DNA of 64,000 nucleotides from Plantactinospora sp. KBS50 (lineage in GTDB: Bacteria; Actinomycetota; Actinomycetes; Mycobacteriales; Micromonosporaceae). The notes beneath the pieces were generated by a model, which ran no database searches, was not told where the DNA came from, and saw only the letters and a list, made by a program, of their open reading frames with translations. Shown here one piece after another: positions 41,814 to 50,742 of this stretch. The DNA is taken from positions 2,980,001-3,044,000 of the forward strand of contig NZ_CP022961.1 in NCBI RefSeq assembly GCF_002285795.1. Direction: 5' to 3'. Position 1 is the stretch's first letter; each line of letters opens with the position of its first letter. The position numbers were made by a program, and so were the translations under genes.

Positions 41814-42662
41814 ATGGTCACCTCGAACACCGCACTGCGTACCCGGGACCGGGTCGCGCGGACCGTGCTGCACGTCACCCTCGGCCTCGGCCTGCTCGCC
41901 GTGGCCGGGCCATTCGTCTGGATGGCGCTGTCCTCGGTCAAGCCGGAGCGGGAGATCCGGGCGGTGCCGCCGACCTGGTGGCCCGGGACGATCACGCTGG
42001 AGAACTTCCGCGAGCTGTTCGCCCGGCTCGACTTCCCGCTCTACTTCTTCAACTCGGCGCTGGTCGCGACCCTGGTCACGGCCGGCAACCTGCTGTTCTG
42101 CTCGCTCGTCGGGTACGCGCTGGCCAAGCTCAGCTACCCGGGCAAGCGGGCGCTGCTGCTGGCCGTGCTCGGCATGCTCATGGTGCCCGGCATGGTGACG
42201 TTCGTCCCGCAGTTCGTGCTGGTCAGCAACATGGGCCTGACGAACTCGTACGCCGGGCTGATCCTTCCGTTCCTGGTCGGGCCGTTCGGCGTCTTCCTGA
42301 TGCGGCAGTTCCTCCAGTCGATCCCCGACGACCTGATCGAGGCCGCCCGGGTCGACGGCGCCGGGGAGTTCCGGATCTTCTGGCGGGTGGTGCTGCCGCT
42401 GTGCCGGCCGGCGCTGGCCACCCTGGGCATCCTCACCTTCCTCGCGTCCTGGAACAACTTCCTCTGGCCCCTGGTGGTGGCCACCACGGAGGACAAGTAC
42501 ACCCTGCCGGTCGCCCTCGCGCTGTACAGCGTCGGCCAGAACCGGACCGACTACGGCCTGCTGCTGGCCGGCGCCGTCGTTGTCGTGCTCCCCGTGCTCG
42601 TCGTCTTCCTCGTGCTCCAGCGGCACTTCCTGCGCGGCATCGCCACCACCGGCCTCAAGTGA
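41814..42662 (+). CDS. Sugar ABC transporter permease, MalG/UgpE-like
   Basis: The 282-residue product has six membrane segments and the EAA loop IEAARVDGAGEFRIFWRVVL. It starts 2 bases after the first permease. Just past the stop a 14-base TGACCGGCCTCAAG segment is repeated, a small duplication of the gene end. Confidence 0.92.
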   Translation: MVTSNTALRTRDRVARTVLHVTLGLGLLAVAGPFVWMALSSVKPEREIRAVPPTWWPGTITLENFRELFARLDFPLYFFNSALVATLVTAGNLLFCSLVGYALAKLSYPGKRALLLAVLGMLMVPGMVTFVPQFVLVSNMGLTNSYAGLILPFLVGPFGVFLMRQFLQSIPDDLIEAARVDGAGEFRIFWRVVLPLCRPALATLGILTFLASWNNFLWPLVVATTEDKYTLPVALALYSVGQNRTDYGLLLAGAVVVVLPVLVVFLVLQRHFLRGIATTGLK

Positions 42663-42706
42663 CCGGCCTCAAGTGACCGGCCCCACGTGACTGGACAAGG
42701 AGACCC

Positions 42707-44278
42707 ATGCGACGTCTTCTCGCACCGCTGCTCGCCCTGACACTCACGCTGACCGGCGCCGCGGCCGCCGCCGCGGCACCCGCCGGCACCGACTCCGCGG
42801 CGCCGGCCGGCGCCGGGACCCGTACCGGCGCCGACCGGGCGCTGGCCGGCTACGCCCGCGACACCTGGCGGTCGATGGTCGCCATGACCGATCCCCGTAC
42901 CGGGCTGGTCGCCGACAACATCACCGGCGACCTCGCCGCGACCGGCCGGTCCGGCTACACCTCACCCACCAACATCGGCGGCTACCTGTGGTCCGCGGTC
43001 GTGGCCCGCGACCTGGGCATCATCTCCCGGACCGAGGCCCGCAACCGGATCGCCCGGACCCTCGACACGCTCGCCGGGCTCCAGCACCACACCGCCTCCG
43101 GGATGTACTACAACTGGTACGACCCGCGGGACGGCTCGGTCGTCACGGTCTGGCCGGACGACGGCAGTCCCGTCTACCCGTTCATGTCCAGCGTGGACAA
43201 CGGGTGGCTCGCGGCCGGGCTGAACGTGGTCAAGGGCGCGGTGCCCGAACTGCGCGGCCGGGCCGACGCGATCCTGCGCACGATGGACTTCGGCTTCTTC
43301 TACAACCCGGAAGCCAGCACCCCGTCCGGCGCCAGCGGCCTGATCGCCGGCGGATTCTGGGACGCGGAGCCGCCGGGATGCTCGCAGCCGCGCGACGGTG
43401 TCTGGTTCACCTGCAACCACTACGACATCACCGTGACCGAGCCGCGGATGGCCACCTACCTGGGCATCGCCATGGGCCAGATCCCGCCGGAGGCCTACTA
43501 CCACACCATGCGCACACTGCCCGCGAGCTGCGACTGGAGCTGGCAGGAGATGCAGCCGGTCGGCTTCGACGCCACGTACCAGGGCGTTCCGGTGTACGAG
43601 GGCGCCTACCGGTACCGCGGCATCCAGTTCGTGCCGAGCTGGGGCGGAGACATGTTCGAGGCGCTGATGCCGGACCTGTTCGTCCCGGAGGCGCGGTGGG
43701 CGCCGAACAGCTGGGGCCGTAACCACCCGGCCACCGTCGCCGGCCAGATCGAGCACGGGATGACCGACGCCGGGTACGGCTACTGGGGCTTCTCGCCGGC
43801 CAGCGACCCGGCCGGCGGCTACCGGGCCTGGGGCGTGGACGCGATGGGCATGGACACCGACGGCTACCCGTCCGACGTGGAAGGCTCGACGTACGACGCG
43901 GGCTTCGGTGACTGCCGCCCGGCGGGCCCGGATCCCGAGTACGGCGACGGCGTGGTGACCCCGCACGCCTCGTTCCTGGCCCTGCCGTACGCCAAGGGGC
44001 CGGTCGTGGACAACCTCGCCCGGCTGAGGGCCGACTTCGACGCGTACGGTCCGGGCGGCTTCTACGACGCCGTCGCGGTGGGCAGTGGCACCGTGGCCCG
44101 CCGCTACCTCTCGCTGGACCAGGCGATGACGATGGCCGCGCTCGGCAACGCGCTCGGCCGGGACCTGGTGCGGCGTGCGTTCGTCTCGCCGCAGTTCGAG
44201 CGCCGGATCCGGCCGCTGATCGCCCAGGAGGCGTTCAACGTGCCGGCCGACCAGCGTCTCCCGCAACTGGGCCACTGA
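42707..44278 (+). CDS. Secreted glucoamylase-domain protein (GH144-like)
   Basis: The 523-residue product has a classical signal peptide (LLALTLTLTGAAAAAAAPA). The rest resembles the PF10091 glucoamylase-type (alpha/alpha)6 fold, which includes GH144 endo-beta-1,2-glucanases: TSPTNIGGYLWSAVVARDLG, MYYNWYDPRDGS, SSVDNGWLAAGLNVVKGA, EDMFEALMP-like GGDMFEALMP, YGYWGFSPASDP, and THASFLALP-like TPHASFLALPYAK. It would cut an extracellular glucan, with products imported by the upstream ABC system. The family is fairly sure, the substrate is not. Confidence 0.75.
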   Translation: MRRLLAPLLALTLTLTGAAAAAAAPAGTDSAAPAGAGTRTGADRALAGYARDTWRSMVAMTDPRTGLVADNITGDLAATGRSGYTSPTNIGGYLWSAVVARDLGIISRTEARNRIARTLDTLAGLQHHTASGMYYNWYDPRDGSVVTVWPDDGSPVYPFMSSVDNGWLAAGLNVVKGAVPELRGRADAILRTMDFGFFYNPEASTPSGASGLIAGGFWDAEPPGCSQPRDGVWFTCNHYDITVTEPRMATYLGIAMGQIPPEAYYHTMRTLPASCDWSWQEMQPVGFDATYQGVPVYEGAYRYRGIQFVPSWGGDMFEALMPDLFVPEARWAPNSWGRNHPATVAGQIEHGMTDAGYGYWGFSPASDPAGGYRAWGVDAMGMDTDGYPSDVEGSTYDAGFGDCRPAGPDPEYGDGVVTPHASFLALPYAKGPVVDNLARLRADFDAYGPGGFYDAVAVGSGTVARRYLSLDQAMTMAALGNALGRDLVRRAFVSPQFERRIRPLIAQEAFNVPADQRLPQLGH

Positions 44279-44280
44279 AC

Positions 44281-44334
44281 GTCAGGGAAACGGACCCGCC
44301 CGGCGCACGCGCCGGGCGGGTCCGTTTCCCTGAC
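44281..44334. terminator. Bidirectional terminator, 26-bp perfect stem
   Basis: Arms 44281-44306 and 44309-44334 are exact reverse complements (GTCAGGGAAACGGACCCGCC...), around a 2-base centre. It lies 3 bases after the secreted glucanase-like gene and 59 bases past the end of the convergent GH39 gene. No U-tract is needed on either side for the very stable GC stem typical of actinomycetes. Confidence 0.9.
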
Positions 44335-44393
44335 CGGTTGCCGGCCGATCCCCGGCCCGGCGCCCCGTGATCGGGGGCGCCGGGCCGTACGGG

Positions 44394-46250
44394 TCAGGCG
44401 CCGGCCACCTCGATGAGCACCGCGCCGGGCTGCGGCAGGTCCAGCTCGAACACCGCCGCGTCGCCCGCGGTGTCCGGCTGCACCTTCTCGCCGACCAGCG
44501 TGTCCACCGCCCGCAGCGCCGTCCACTGCTGCTCGGTCGGCCAGTCGGCGACGCCGAGCCGCTCGGCGAGCGTGGTGATGTCGCCGTGCTCCCGGTCCAG
44601 CCGGGTGACCTGGGCGCTGCGCCCGGCGGCGCCGCCGACGGTCAGCCGGATCCGGCGGGCCAGCGCCGGATCGCCGGTCCGCTTGGCCTGGTCCAGGGTG
44701 TCGGCCCAGACCAGGATGGCCAGGCTGCCGTCGGTGTGCCGGCTGGCCCAGGTCTGCACCAGCCCGCCGGCGCCGTCCCCGCTGGCCGTCACCGGCAGTT
44801 CCGTTGCGCCGAGCCGGGACAGCATCCGCAGCGCGTGGAAGCGCGGCTTGGCGATGCCGCCGACGGTCAACAGCCCGAAGCCGCCGTGCAGCAGCGCGGA
44901 CGGCCGGCCCAGTTCCTCGAAGTGGTCGCTGGCCACCCAGTAGGAGAGCGCGTCCACCCGGCCGGCCGCCGACCGCATGCCGGTGAGCAGGAACGTCGCG
45001 GCGGACGTCCCGTCGTTGACCGGGTTGAAGTGGGTCGGCGTGACGCCCCACTCGGTCCACAGGATCCGGGTGTCGGGCCGGCCGAACCGGGCCAGGGTGG
45101 GCCGCAGGTCCAGCGGCGGGCTGCCGTAGGTGTGCGTGGAGACGAAGTCGACCGCGGCCCCGGAGACGGCGGCGTGCTCCAGCAGCGCGTCGACCCAGCC
45201 GGCGGCGGCCGAGGACGGGCCGCCGACGGCGATCCGCGGGTCCACGTCCTTGACCGCCTGCGCCGTCACGTCGTACAGCCGCATCCACTCGGCCCGGCTG
45301 CCGGACCAGAACACCTCCAGGTTGGCCTCGTTCCACACCTCGAAATCCCAGTCCAGCACCGCGGGACCGTACCGGTGCAGCAGGTGCCGGACCAGGGCCC
45401 GGACCAGGTCGCCCCAGCGGTCCCAGTCGTGCGGCGGCGAGATGATGCCGCGGTAGGTGAAGACGGTGCGGTCCGGGTCGGCGGCCAGGTCGCGGGGCAT
45501 GAAGCCGATCTCGACCACCGGGCGCAGCCCGACGCCGAGGACCAGGTCGTAGACCTCGTCCACCTGGTCGAAGTCGTACACCGGCTGGCCGTCGACCTCC
45601 CGGTAGACCCCCAGGTCGTCGTGCAGCACCGAGTGCGCCCGGACCGACTCGACGCCGATCTCGTCGTGCATCCGGCGCAGCGCGGCCAGCAGTTCGGTCC
45701 CGATCTCCCGGCCGCCCGAGGTGTCGCGGCAGAGCAGTTGGGACAGTCGCTCGCTGCCGATCATCGGCTGCCAGGGCCGGTGCAGCGGGCCGCCGGCGGC
45801 GGCGCCGTCCACGCTCAGCTCGACGGTCGGCGGCGCCTCGCCGGCGGCCTGTGCGGCGGCCACGACGGTCGCGCCGAGGGGTCCGGTCACGGTCACCTCC
45901 GGCACGGCCGCGACGGCGTACGCGTACGGCACGCCGGGTTCGCCGGTGGTGTCCACGTACCAGGTGTCCGGTACGGCCAGGACGTCCCCGCCGAGGTGGT
46001 CGACCGGGGTGAGCGGGCCGGCGGGGCGGCCGTCGCGCAGCGGCGCGCGGTGCACGAGGTAGCCCACGGCGCCGGCCACCGGCCGCCAGGCCAGCCGGAC
46101 CTGGCCCACGCCGCCGGTGGCGGTGAGGCCGTCCGGCGCCGGCAGTACCGGGGTCGGTGCCGCGGCTCCGGACTCGTCGCTGCGGCGGGCGATGCGCGCC
46201 TCCCAGTCATCGCGGGCGGCGGGCGGCGGTGGAACGTTCGCGTCGGTCAC
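44394..46250 (-). CDS. Glycoside hydrolase family 39-like (beta-xylosidase fold)
   Basis: The 618-residue product starts at a GTG after GGAGG. An N-terminal FN3-like part (about 30-130, GLTATGGVGQVRLAWRPVAG) precedes a TIM barrel with FEVWNEANLEVFW (acid/base Glu) and LWTEWGVTPTHFNP (nucleophile Glu), then a beta-sandwich. No signal peptide is evident, so it is probably intracellular. The LacI-type operator 41 bases upstream ties it to the sugar regulon, convergent with the secreted glucanase-like gene. Confidence 0.85.
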   Translation of the reverse strand: MTDANVPPPPAARDDWEARIARRSDESGAAAPTPVLPAPDGLTATGGVGQVRLAWRPVAGAVGYLVHRAPLRDGRPAGPLTPVDHLGGDVLAVPDTWYVDTTGEPGVPYAYAVAAVPEVTVTGPLGATVVAAAQAAGEAPPTVELSVDGAAAGGPLHRPWQPMIGSERLSQLLCRDTSGGREIGTELLAALRRMHDEIGVESVRAHSVLHDDLGVYREVDGQPVYDFDQVDEVYDLVLGVGLRPVVEIGFMPRDLAADPDRTVFTYRGIISPPHDWDRWGDLVRALVRHLLHRYGPAVLDWDFEVWNEANLEVFWSGSRAEWMRLYDVTAQAVKDVDPRIAVGGPSSAAAGWVDALLEHAAVSGAAVDFVSTHTYGSPPLDLRPTLARFGRPDTRILWTEWGVTPTHFNPVNDGTSAATFLLTGMRSAAGRVDALSYWVASDHFEELGRPSALLHGGFGLLTVGGIAKPRFHALRMLSRLGATELPVTASGDGAGGLVQTWASRHTDGSLAILVWADTLDQAKRTGDPALARRIRLTVGGAAGRSAQVTRLDREHGDITTLAERLGVADWPTEQQWTALRAVDTLVGEKVQPDTAGDAAVFELDLPQPGAVLIEVAGA

Positions 46251-46290
46251 CAGGTCCTCCGGGGGGTCTCGGTTGGTCCCGTCCGAGCAC

Positions 46291-46305
46291 TGTAACCGGT
46301 TTCTG
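46291..46305. promoter_or_regulatory. LacI-type operator upstream of the GH39 gene (TGTAACCGGTTTCTG)
   Basis: Differs from the operator at 38408-38422 at one position (T for A at position 3). It lies 41 bases upstream of the GH39 start, where a repressor would block transcription. Confidence 0.75.
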
Positions 46306-46439
46306 CGATGCTGGCGCGAGGGGTACCGAGGTTTTTTCCGGCCGGGCCGGACCGCCGACGCCGGCGTTCCCGCCCTGGTCCGGTGCCTGCCGTGGTACGA
46401 CTGGCGGGATGCCACGGCCGGACCATCGGGGGCGCGCCC

Positions 46440-47621
46440 ATGCCGCGGGAGCGGGACCTACTGCGTGACCCGGGCGGCCCGCAGCACGTCACCTTCCTGG
46501 AGCTGTACTTCGACCTGGTCTTCGTGTTCGCCCTGGAACGCGTGTCGCAGGGCCTGGTCGACCACCTGCGCTGGACGGACCTGGTGGAGACGCTGGTGCT
46601 GCTGCCGGCGATCTGGTGGATCTGGATGATGACGGTCTGGATGACCGACCGGTTCGACCCGAGCCACCCGAGCACGCAGCTCGTGGTCATCGGGATCATG
46701 CTGGTGAGCCTGGTGGTCGGGGCCGCCGTACCGGGCGCCTTCGACGACGCGTCCTGGATCTTCGCCGGCGGCTACGTGGCGATCCAGCTCGGCCGCTCGC
46801 TGTATCTCACCGTCGCGCTGCGTGACAGGACGTTCCGCCGGCGCGGCCTGCGCACGATGTTCTGGTTCCTGATCTCGGCGGTGCCCTGGCTGCTCGGCGC
46901 CGCGCTGCCGTGGGGTCAGCGGCTCGCGCTGTGGACGCTCGCCGTGCTCATCGACTACGCCGCGGCCCGGCTGGACTTCCCGACCCCGGGGCTGGGCCGG
47001 TCGCGCACCTCGGAGTGGTGGCTCGCCGCCGAGCACACGTCGGAGCGCTACCGGCAGATCATCATCATCGCGCTCGGCGGCGACATCCTGGTGGCCGGAA
47101 CCACCTTCGGCACCCGGCCCTTCGGCCTGGACAGCGTCGCCGCGCTGGTGGTCTCGTTCAGCATCACCGGCCTGCTCTGGCGGATCTACATCTACCGGGC
47201 CGGCGAGCTGATGTCCGACGCCCTCGCCGTGGCCGAGGACCCGGCCCACCTCGGCCGCTCGGCCGCGTACACGCATCTGCTCCTGGCGGCGGCGTCGGTG
47301 GCCGTGGCGGTCACCGCCAAGCTGGTGATCGCGGCGCCGCTGGTCGGGCCGCACCGCTCCTGGTCGGCGGCGATCATCGCCGGGCCGGTGCTGTTCCTGC
47401 TGGGCCGCGCCCGCCTGGAGTACACGGTGTTCAGCAAGGTCGCGCTGTCCCGGATCATCGGTCTGGCCGCCATCGCCGCCACCGCGCCGGCCATGCTCCT
47501 GCTGCCGCCGCTGTTCGTGGCCGGCACGATGGTGCTGATCCTGGCCGGGGTCGCGGCCGGCGACGTGGCCGGCTGGCTGCGCAACCCGAGCGTGCCCCGG
47601 CCCCCGCCCCGCCGGCACTGA
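46440..47621 (+). CDS. Low temperature requirement A (LtrA) family membrane protein
   Basis: The 393-residue product has about ten to twelve membrane segments. The N-terminal FLELYFDLVFVFALERVSQG signature and the AEHTSERYRQIIIIALGGDI segment define the LtrA family. The name comes from a Listeria cold-growth mutant; the biochemical function is unknown. No operon partners. Confidence 0.88.
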   Translation: MPRERDLLRDPGGPQHVTFLELYFDLVFVFALERVSQGLVDHLRWTDLVETLVLLPAIWWIWMMTVWMTDRFDPSHPSTQLVVIGIMLVSLVVGAAVPGAFDDASWIFAGGYVAIQLGRSLYLTVALRDRTFRRRGLRTMFWFLISAVPWLLGAALPWGQRLALWTLAVLIDYAAARLDFPTPGLGRSRTSEWWLAAEHTSERYRQIIIIALGGDILVAGTTFGTRPFGLDSVAALVVSFSITGLLWRIYIYRAGELMSDALAVAEDPAHLGRSAAYTHLLLAAASVAVAVTAKLVIAAPLVGPHRSWSAAIIAGPVLFLLGRARLEYTVFSKVALSRIIGLAAIAATAPAMLLLPPLFVAGTMVLILAGVAAGDVAGWLRNPSVPRPPPRRH

Positions 47622-47685
47622 CCCGTCCTCGGCCCCGTCCTCGGCCCCGTCCTCCCCGTCCTCGGCCCCGTCCTCGGCCGAGTCT
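47622..47685. repeat. Tandem CGGCCCCGTCCT-type repeats after the ltrA gene
   Basis: Four to five imperfect copies of a 12-base unit (CCTCGGCCCCGT) follow the stop codon, with one shortened copy. They are non-coding and have no visible function. Confidence 0.6.
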
Positions 47686-47959
47686 GGGCGTGGTCGCCGT
47701 CCCGGACTCCGGTCAGGACCCGATCAACCAGTGGACGACAGGACCGGCCCGCGGCGTCCGTCGTGGCCCGACCCGGCCCGACCCGGCCCGCTCCACCAGG
47801 GCAGATCCCTGCGCCCGGCGCCCCGGAACGAGCCCTCTCGTCCGCTTTGCTCTGCTGCCTCGTACGCAACACCCAACCGCGGCGCAGCACGGCCGTGAGC
47901 GACGCCATGCGCCGGTGCAGTACGGCCCGGCCTTCTCCGACATCCCCCGGTCGGCCGTT

Positions 47960-48090
47960 GCCGGCGAGTGCCCCGGCGACCGGGATGCCGCAGCCGCAGC
48001 CGCAGCCGAGATCCAACACGGTGGCTCGGGCGGGGAGCCGCTGTTGCAGGCGGGTGAGCCAGGGCGCGTACCCGCCCGGGTCGCGGCTTC
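47960..48090 (-). pseudogene. Fragment of a class I SAM-dependent methyltransferase gene
   Basis: On the minus strand one frame reads DPGGYAPWLTRLQQRLPARA and TVLDLGCGCGCGIPVAGALA, i.e. motif I of a Rossmann methyltransferase with the preceding helix. The GGCTGC codon pair is repeated, giving GCGCGCG instead of the usual GCGCG, a likely slippage. Homology fades downstream and no start codon or full domain is present. The rest of the 517-base gap (47622-48138) holds no gene I can support. Confidence 0.6.
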
Positions 48091-48138
48091 GGCAAACCCG
48101 TTCCCGAATGAGCGGTGGGGCGACGTAGATTCAATCGG

Positions 48139-49116
48139 GTGAGCGCCGTACAGCCGATACCGGCCGAGATCCGTCCACCCGGCGCGGTGGACGGCACCGG
48201 CGAACCGTCCAGCGTGCTGCTGCCGGGCCACGACGTACCGCTGGGCCGGTACACCACGGTCCGCCGGCTGCTGCCGCACCGGCAGCGGCGGATGATCGGC
48301 GCCTGGTGTTTCGTCGACCACTTCGGCCCGGACGACGTGGCCGGCCGCCCGGGAATGCAGATCCCGCCGCACCCGCACACCGGACTCCAGACCGTGACCT
48401 GGCTGGTGGAGGGGGAGATCCTGCACCGGGACAGCCTGGGCAGCAGCCAGCTGATCCGCCCCGGCGAACTCAACCTGATGTCCTCCGGCCGCGGCATCGC
48501 CCACTCGGAGCAGTCGCCGCCCGGGCACCCGCCGGTCATGCACGGCCTCCAGCTCTGGATCGCGCTGCCCGAGCGGGCCCGGCACGGTGACCCCGAGTTC
48601 ACCCACCACGCCGCGATGCCGCGGCTGCGCCTCGGTGAGCTGGAGACCACCGTGCTGGTCGGGGAGGTGGCCGGGACCCGCTCGCCGGTCACCGTGCACA
48701 GCCCGCTGGTCGGCGCGCAGTTGCGGCTGCCGGCCGGCGGCGCCGGCCGGCTCCCGCTGGAGCGCACGTACGAACACGGCGTGCTGGTGATGTCCGGCCG
48801 GGCCGAGGTGGCCGGGACACCGCTGGAGCCGGGGACGCTGCTGTACCTGCCGCCGGAGCGCACCGAGCTGACGCTGACCGCGCCGGCCGCGGCCCGGCTG
48901 CTCCTGCTCGGCGGCGTGCCGTTCGACGAGCCCCTGGTGATGTGGTGGAACTTCGTGGGCCGCTCGCACGAGGAGATCGTCGAGGCCCGCGCGGACTGGG
49001 CCGCCGGCCGCCGGTTCGGCCCGGTCACCGGCGACCCCGCCGGGCCGCTGCCGGCACCGGCCATGCCGACCACCCGGCTCAAGGCCCGGGACCGGCACGG
49101 CCGCACGTCCGGCTGA
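48139..49116 (+). CDS. Pirin family protein
   Basis: The 325-residue bicupin has the N-terminal pirin metal site: PPHPHTGLQTVTWLVEGEIL supplies two His, and GRGIAHSEQSPPG supplies His and Glu. The C-terminal half has the pirin-C cupin and EPLVMWWNFVGRSHEEI. Bacterial pirins include quercetin 2,3-dioxygenases and regulators of metabolic enzymes. The GTG at 48139 has no clear ribosome binding site, but TAGATT lies 7 bases upstream, so the mRNA may be leaderless. Confidence 0.88.
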   Translation: MSAVQPIPAEIRPPGAVDGTGEPSSVLLPGHDVPLGRYTTVRRLLPHRQRRMIGAWCFVDHFGPDDVAGRPGMQIPPHPHTGLQTVTWLVEGEILHRDSLGSSQLIRPGELNLMSSGRGIAHSEQSPPGHPPVMHGLQLWIALPERARHGDPEFTHHAAMPRLRLGELETTVLVGEVAGTRSPVTVHSPLVGAQLRLPAGGAGRLPLERTYEHGVLVMSGRAEVAGTPLEPGTLLYLPPERTELTLTAPAAARLLLLGGVPFDEPLVMWWNFVGRSHEEIVEARADWAAGRRFGPVTGDPAGPLPAPAMPTTRLKARDRHGRTSG

Positions 49117-49247
49117 CCCGCATCCCGGCGGTGTTCGCCCGTACCGGCGGCGCCGCCCGTGGCCGCCGCCGGGTCCGCCGGTCCGCCGGTCCGCCGGTCC
49201 GCCGGTCCCGCCGGCCCGTGGTTTGCGGCCCGCCGGTCCGCGGTCCG

Positions 49248-49835
49248 TCAGTGGACCCGGACCGGGGCGGTCGTGTCCAGCGTCACCGACACGTCGAGCC
49301 GGGCCGGATGGAACCCCGAGGTCCGGCCGAACCGGTCCACGGCGGCCTGCAGGTGGTGCTGGAGGGCGCGCGGGGTCGCCCCGGCCACCAGACGCAGCCG
49401 GATGGCCAGCTCCGGTTCCGGCGCCGTGCCGTGCACGTCCACGGTGGCCCGCCGGATCCGCGGATCCCGCTCCAGGTCGCGCTCCAACCCGTCGGCGAGG
49501 ACACCGGACCGGATGACCGTGCGCCCGCCGGACCGACCCGGCCCGGCGTCGTCGGCCAGCACGATGTCGCCGGCCGCCGGCTCGGTGCGCGGTATCAGCT
49601 GCCGGCGCAGCAGACTGGCCCCCAGCAGCGCGAGCAGCAGCCCGATGCCCACGACCAGCAGCGGCGCCCAGCCGCCCAGGCCGCGCCACCAGGCGAGCAT
49701 GCCCGGCCAGAACACGGCGGTCTGCGGGTCGACCCCCGGGATGGCGCCGAAGCTGACCGCCAGCCCGGCCCCGCCCAGCAGCAGCAGCGCGACCCCGATC
49801 AGGGTCCACAGGCGGCGGTGCGCGGCCGTGCTCAC
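49248..49835 (-). CDS. Alkaline shock response membrane anchor protein AmaP-like
   Basis: The 195-residue product has two membrane segments (LIGVALLLLGGAGLAVSFG and LLVVGIGLLLALLGASLL) followed by a cytoplasmic Asp23-like alpha/beta domain. AmaP anchors Asp23 at the membrane in staphylococci. It is the last gene of a five-gene leftward envelope-stress cluster, overlapping the DUF6286 gene by 4 bases (GTGA). Confidence 0.82.
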   Translation of the reverse strand: MSTAAHRRLWTLIGVALLLLGGAGLAVSFGAIPGVDPQTAVFWPGMLAWWRGLGGWAPLLVVGIGLLLALLGASLLRRQLIPRTEPAAGDIVLADDAGPGRSGGRTVIRSGVLADGLERDLERDPRIRRATVDVHGTAPEPELAIRLRLVAGATPRALQHHLQAAVDRFGRTSGFHPARLDVSVTLDTTAPVRVH

Positions 49836-50359
49836 CGCCGGCTCCCGCGGTCCGTGTCGATCCGCAGCCCGTCCGGCGGGGCGCCCAACCGGTCCAGTTC
49901 CCGGCGGGCGGCGGCCTGCGCGCCGGCCGCGGTGGCCGGGCCGCCGGCCACCCGGATCCGCGGCCGCCATTCGCCGGCCCGGCTCGGGCCGACCACCCGT
50001 ACGTCGGTGTGCCGCACCCCCGGGGTCCCGGTGACCGCGCGGGCCAGGCGGCGTTCGACCGACCGGCGGGACACGCTCCAGCGGCCCGGCCCCAGCGGCA
50101 CGTCCAACCGGCGCGGACGCCAGCGGCGTACCTGGGACAGCACGATGAGCAGGCCGAGCGCGGTGGCGGCGGCGACCCCGATCCGGACCGGCGTCGCGTT
50201 CAACTGGGTGTCCCGCAGCGCGGTGTACCAGGAGTTCCGCTCGACGACCAGCGGCGGCCGGCCGAACCCGACCCGGGCGGCCTCGATCACCAGCACCAGC
50301 CCGGCGGCCAGCAGCACGAGCGACAGCAGCAGGGTGGCGATCCGGTTGACGATGCGCAC
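49832..50359 (-). CDS. DUF6286 membrane protein
   Basis: The 175-residue product has two membrane segments (IATLLLSLVLLAAGLVLVIE and VGVAAATALGLLIVL-like), then a domain with VERRLARAVTGTPGV and RRELDRLGAPP, as in DUF6286 proteins that accompany Asp23 genes in actinomycetes. GTG 50359 follows the upstream stop by 2 bases; an in-frame GTG at 50368 is an alternative. Function unknown beyond its envelope-stress context. Confidence 0.75.
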   Translation of the reverse strand: MRIVNRIATLLLSLVLLAAGLVLVIEAARVGFGRPPLVVERNSWYTALRDTQLNATPVRIGVAAATALGLLIVLSQVRRWRPRRLDVPLGPGRWSVSRRSVERRLARAVTGTPGVRHTDVRVVGPSRAGEWRPRIRVAGGPATAAGAQAAARRELDRLGAPPDGLRIDTDRGSRR

Positions 50360-50361
50360 GG

Positions 50362-50742
50362 CTACCACCCCGTACCCTCGGCCAGCGCCGAGGGCTCGAT
50401 GTCGGCGACGGTGACCAGCACCGGCCGGTCGGCGCCGGCCGCGGCCAGCACCCGGCGGGCCGCCGCGGCGACCGCGTCGGCGACCGGCCCGATCGGCAGC
50501 CGGTCGAGGTGTACGCACACCTCGACCTCGCCGCCGAGCCGGACGCCGGTCACCTTGCCGCCCGGGTACAGGGTGGCGACCTCGACCGGGCCACCCGGGA
50601 CCAGTCCGGCGACGCCGGGGACCTCGGCCACCGCCCCGGCGATCGCCGTGGCCAGTTCCGCGACGCCGGTGGGCGCCGGGTGGCGGGCCGCGGCGGGCTC
50701 GGGTTGCGGCGTACGCACCTGCCCGCGGGCCGTGGCGGTCAT
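50362..50742 (-). CDS. Asp23/Gls24-like small protein
   Basis: The 126-residue product is an Asp23-type alpha/beta domain with no N-terminal extension: AELATAIAGAVAEVPGVAGL, VTGVRLGGEVEVCVHLDRLP, PVADAVAAAARRVLAAAG. It overlaps the larger Asp23 gene by 4 bases (ATGA). It probably forms mixed complexes with the neighbouring Asp23 and AmaP proteins. Confidence 0.72.
   Translation of the reverse strand: MTATARGQVRTPQPEPAAARHPAPTGVAELATAIAGAVAEVPGVAGLVPGGPVEVATLYPGGKVTGVRLGGEVEVCVHLDRLPIGPVADAVAAAARRVLAAAGADRPVLVTVADIEPSALAEGTGW

Noticed and set aside
47713-49809. A 698-codon minus-strand open frame over the pirin gene
   Set aside because: It is antisense to a well-defined pirin and shows no family motif. 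Only the short methyltransferase fragment in a different frame is supported.
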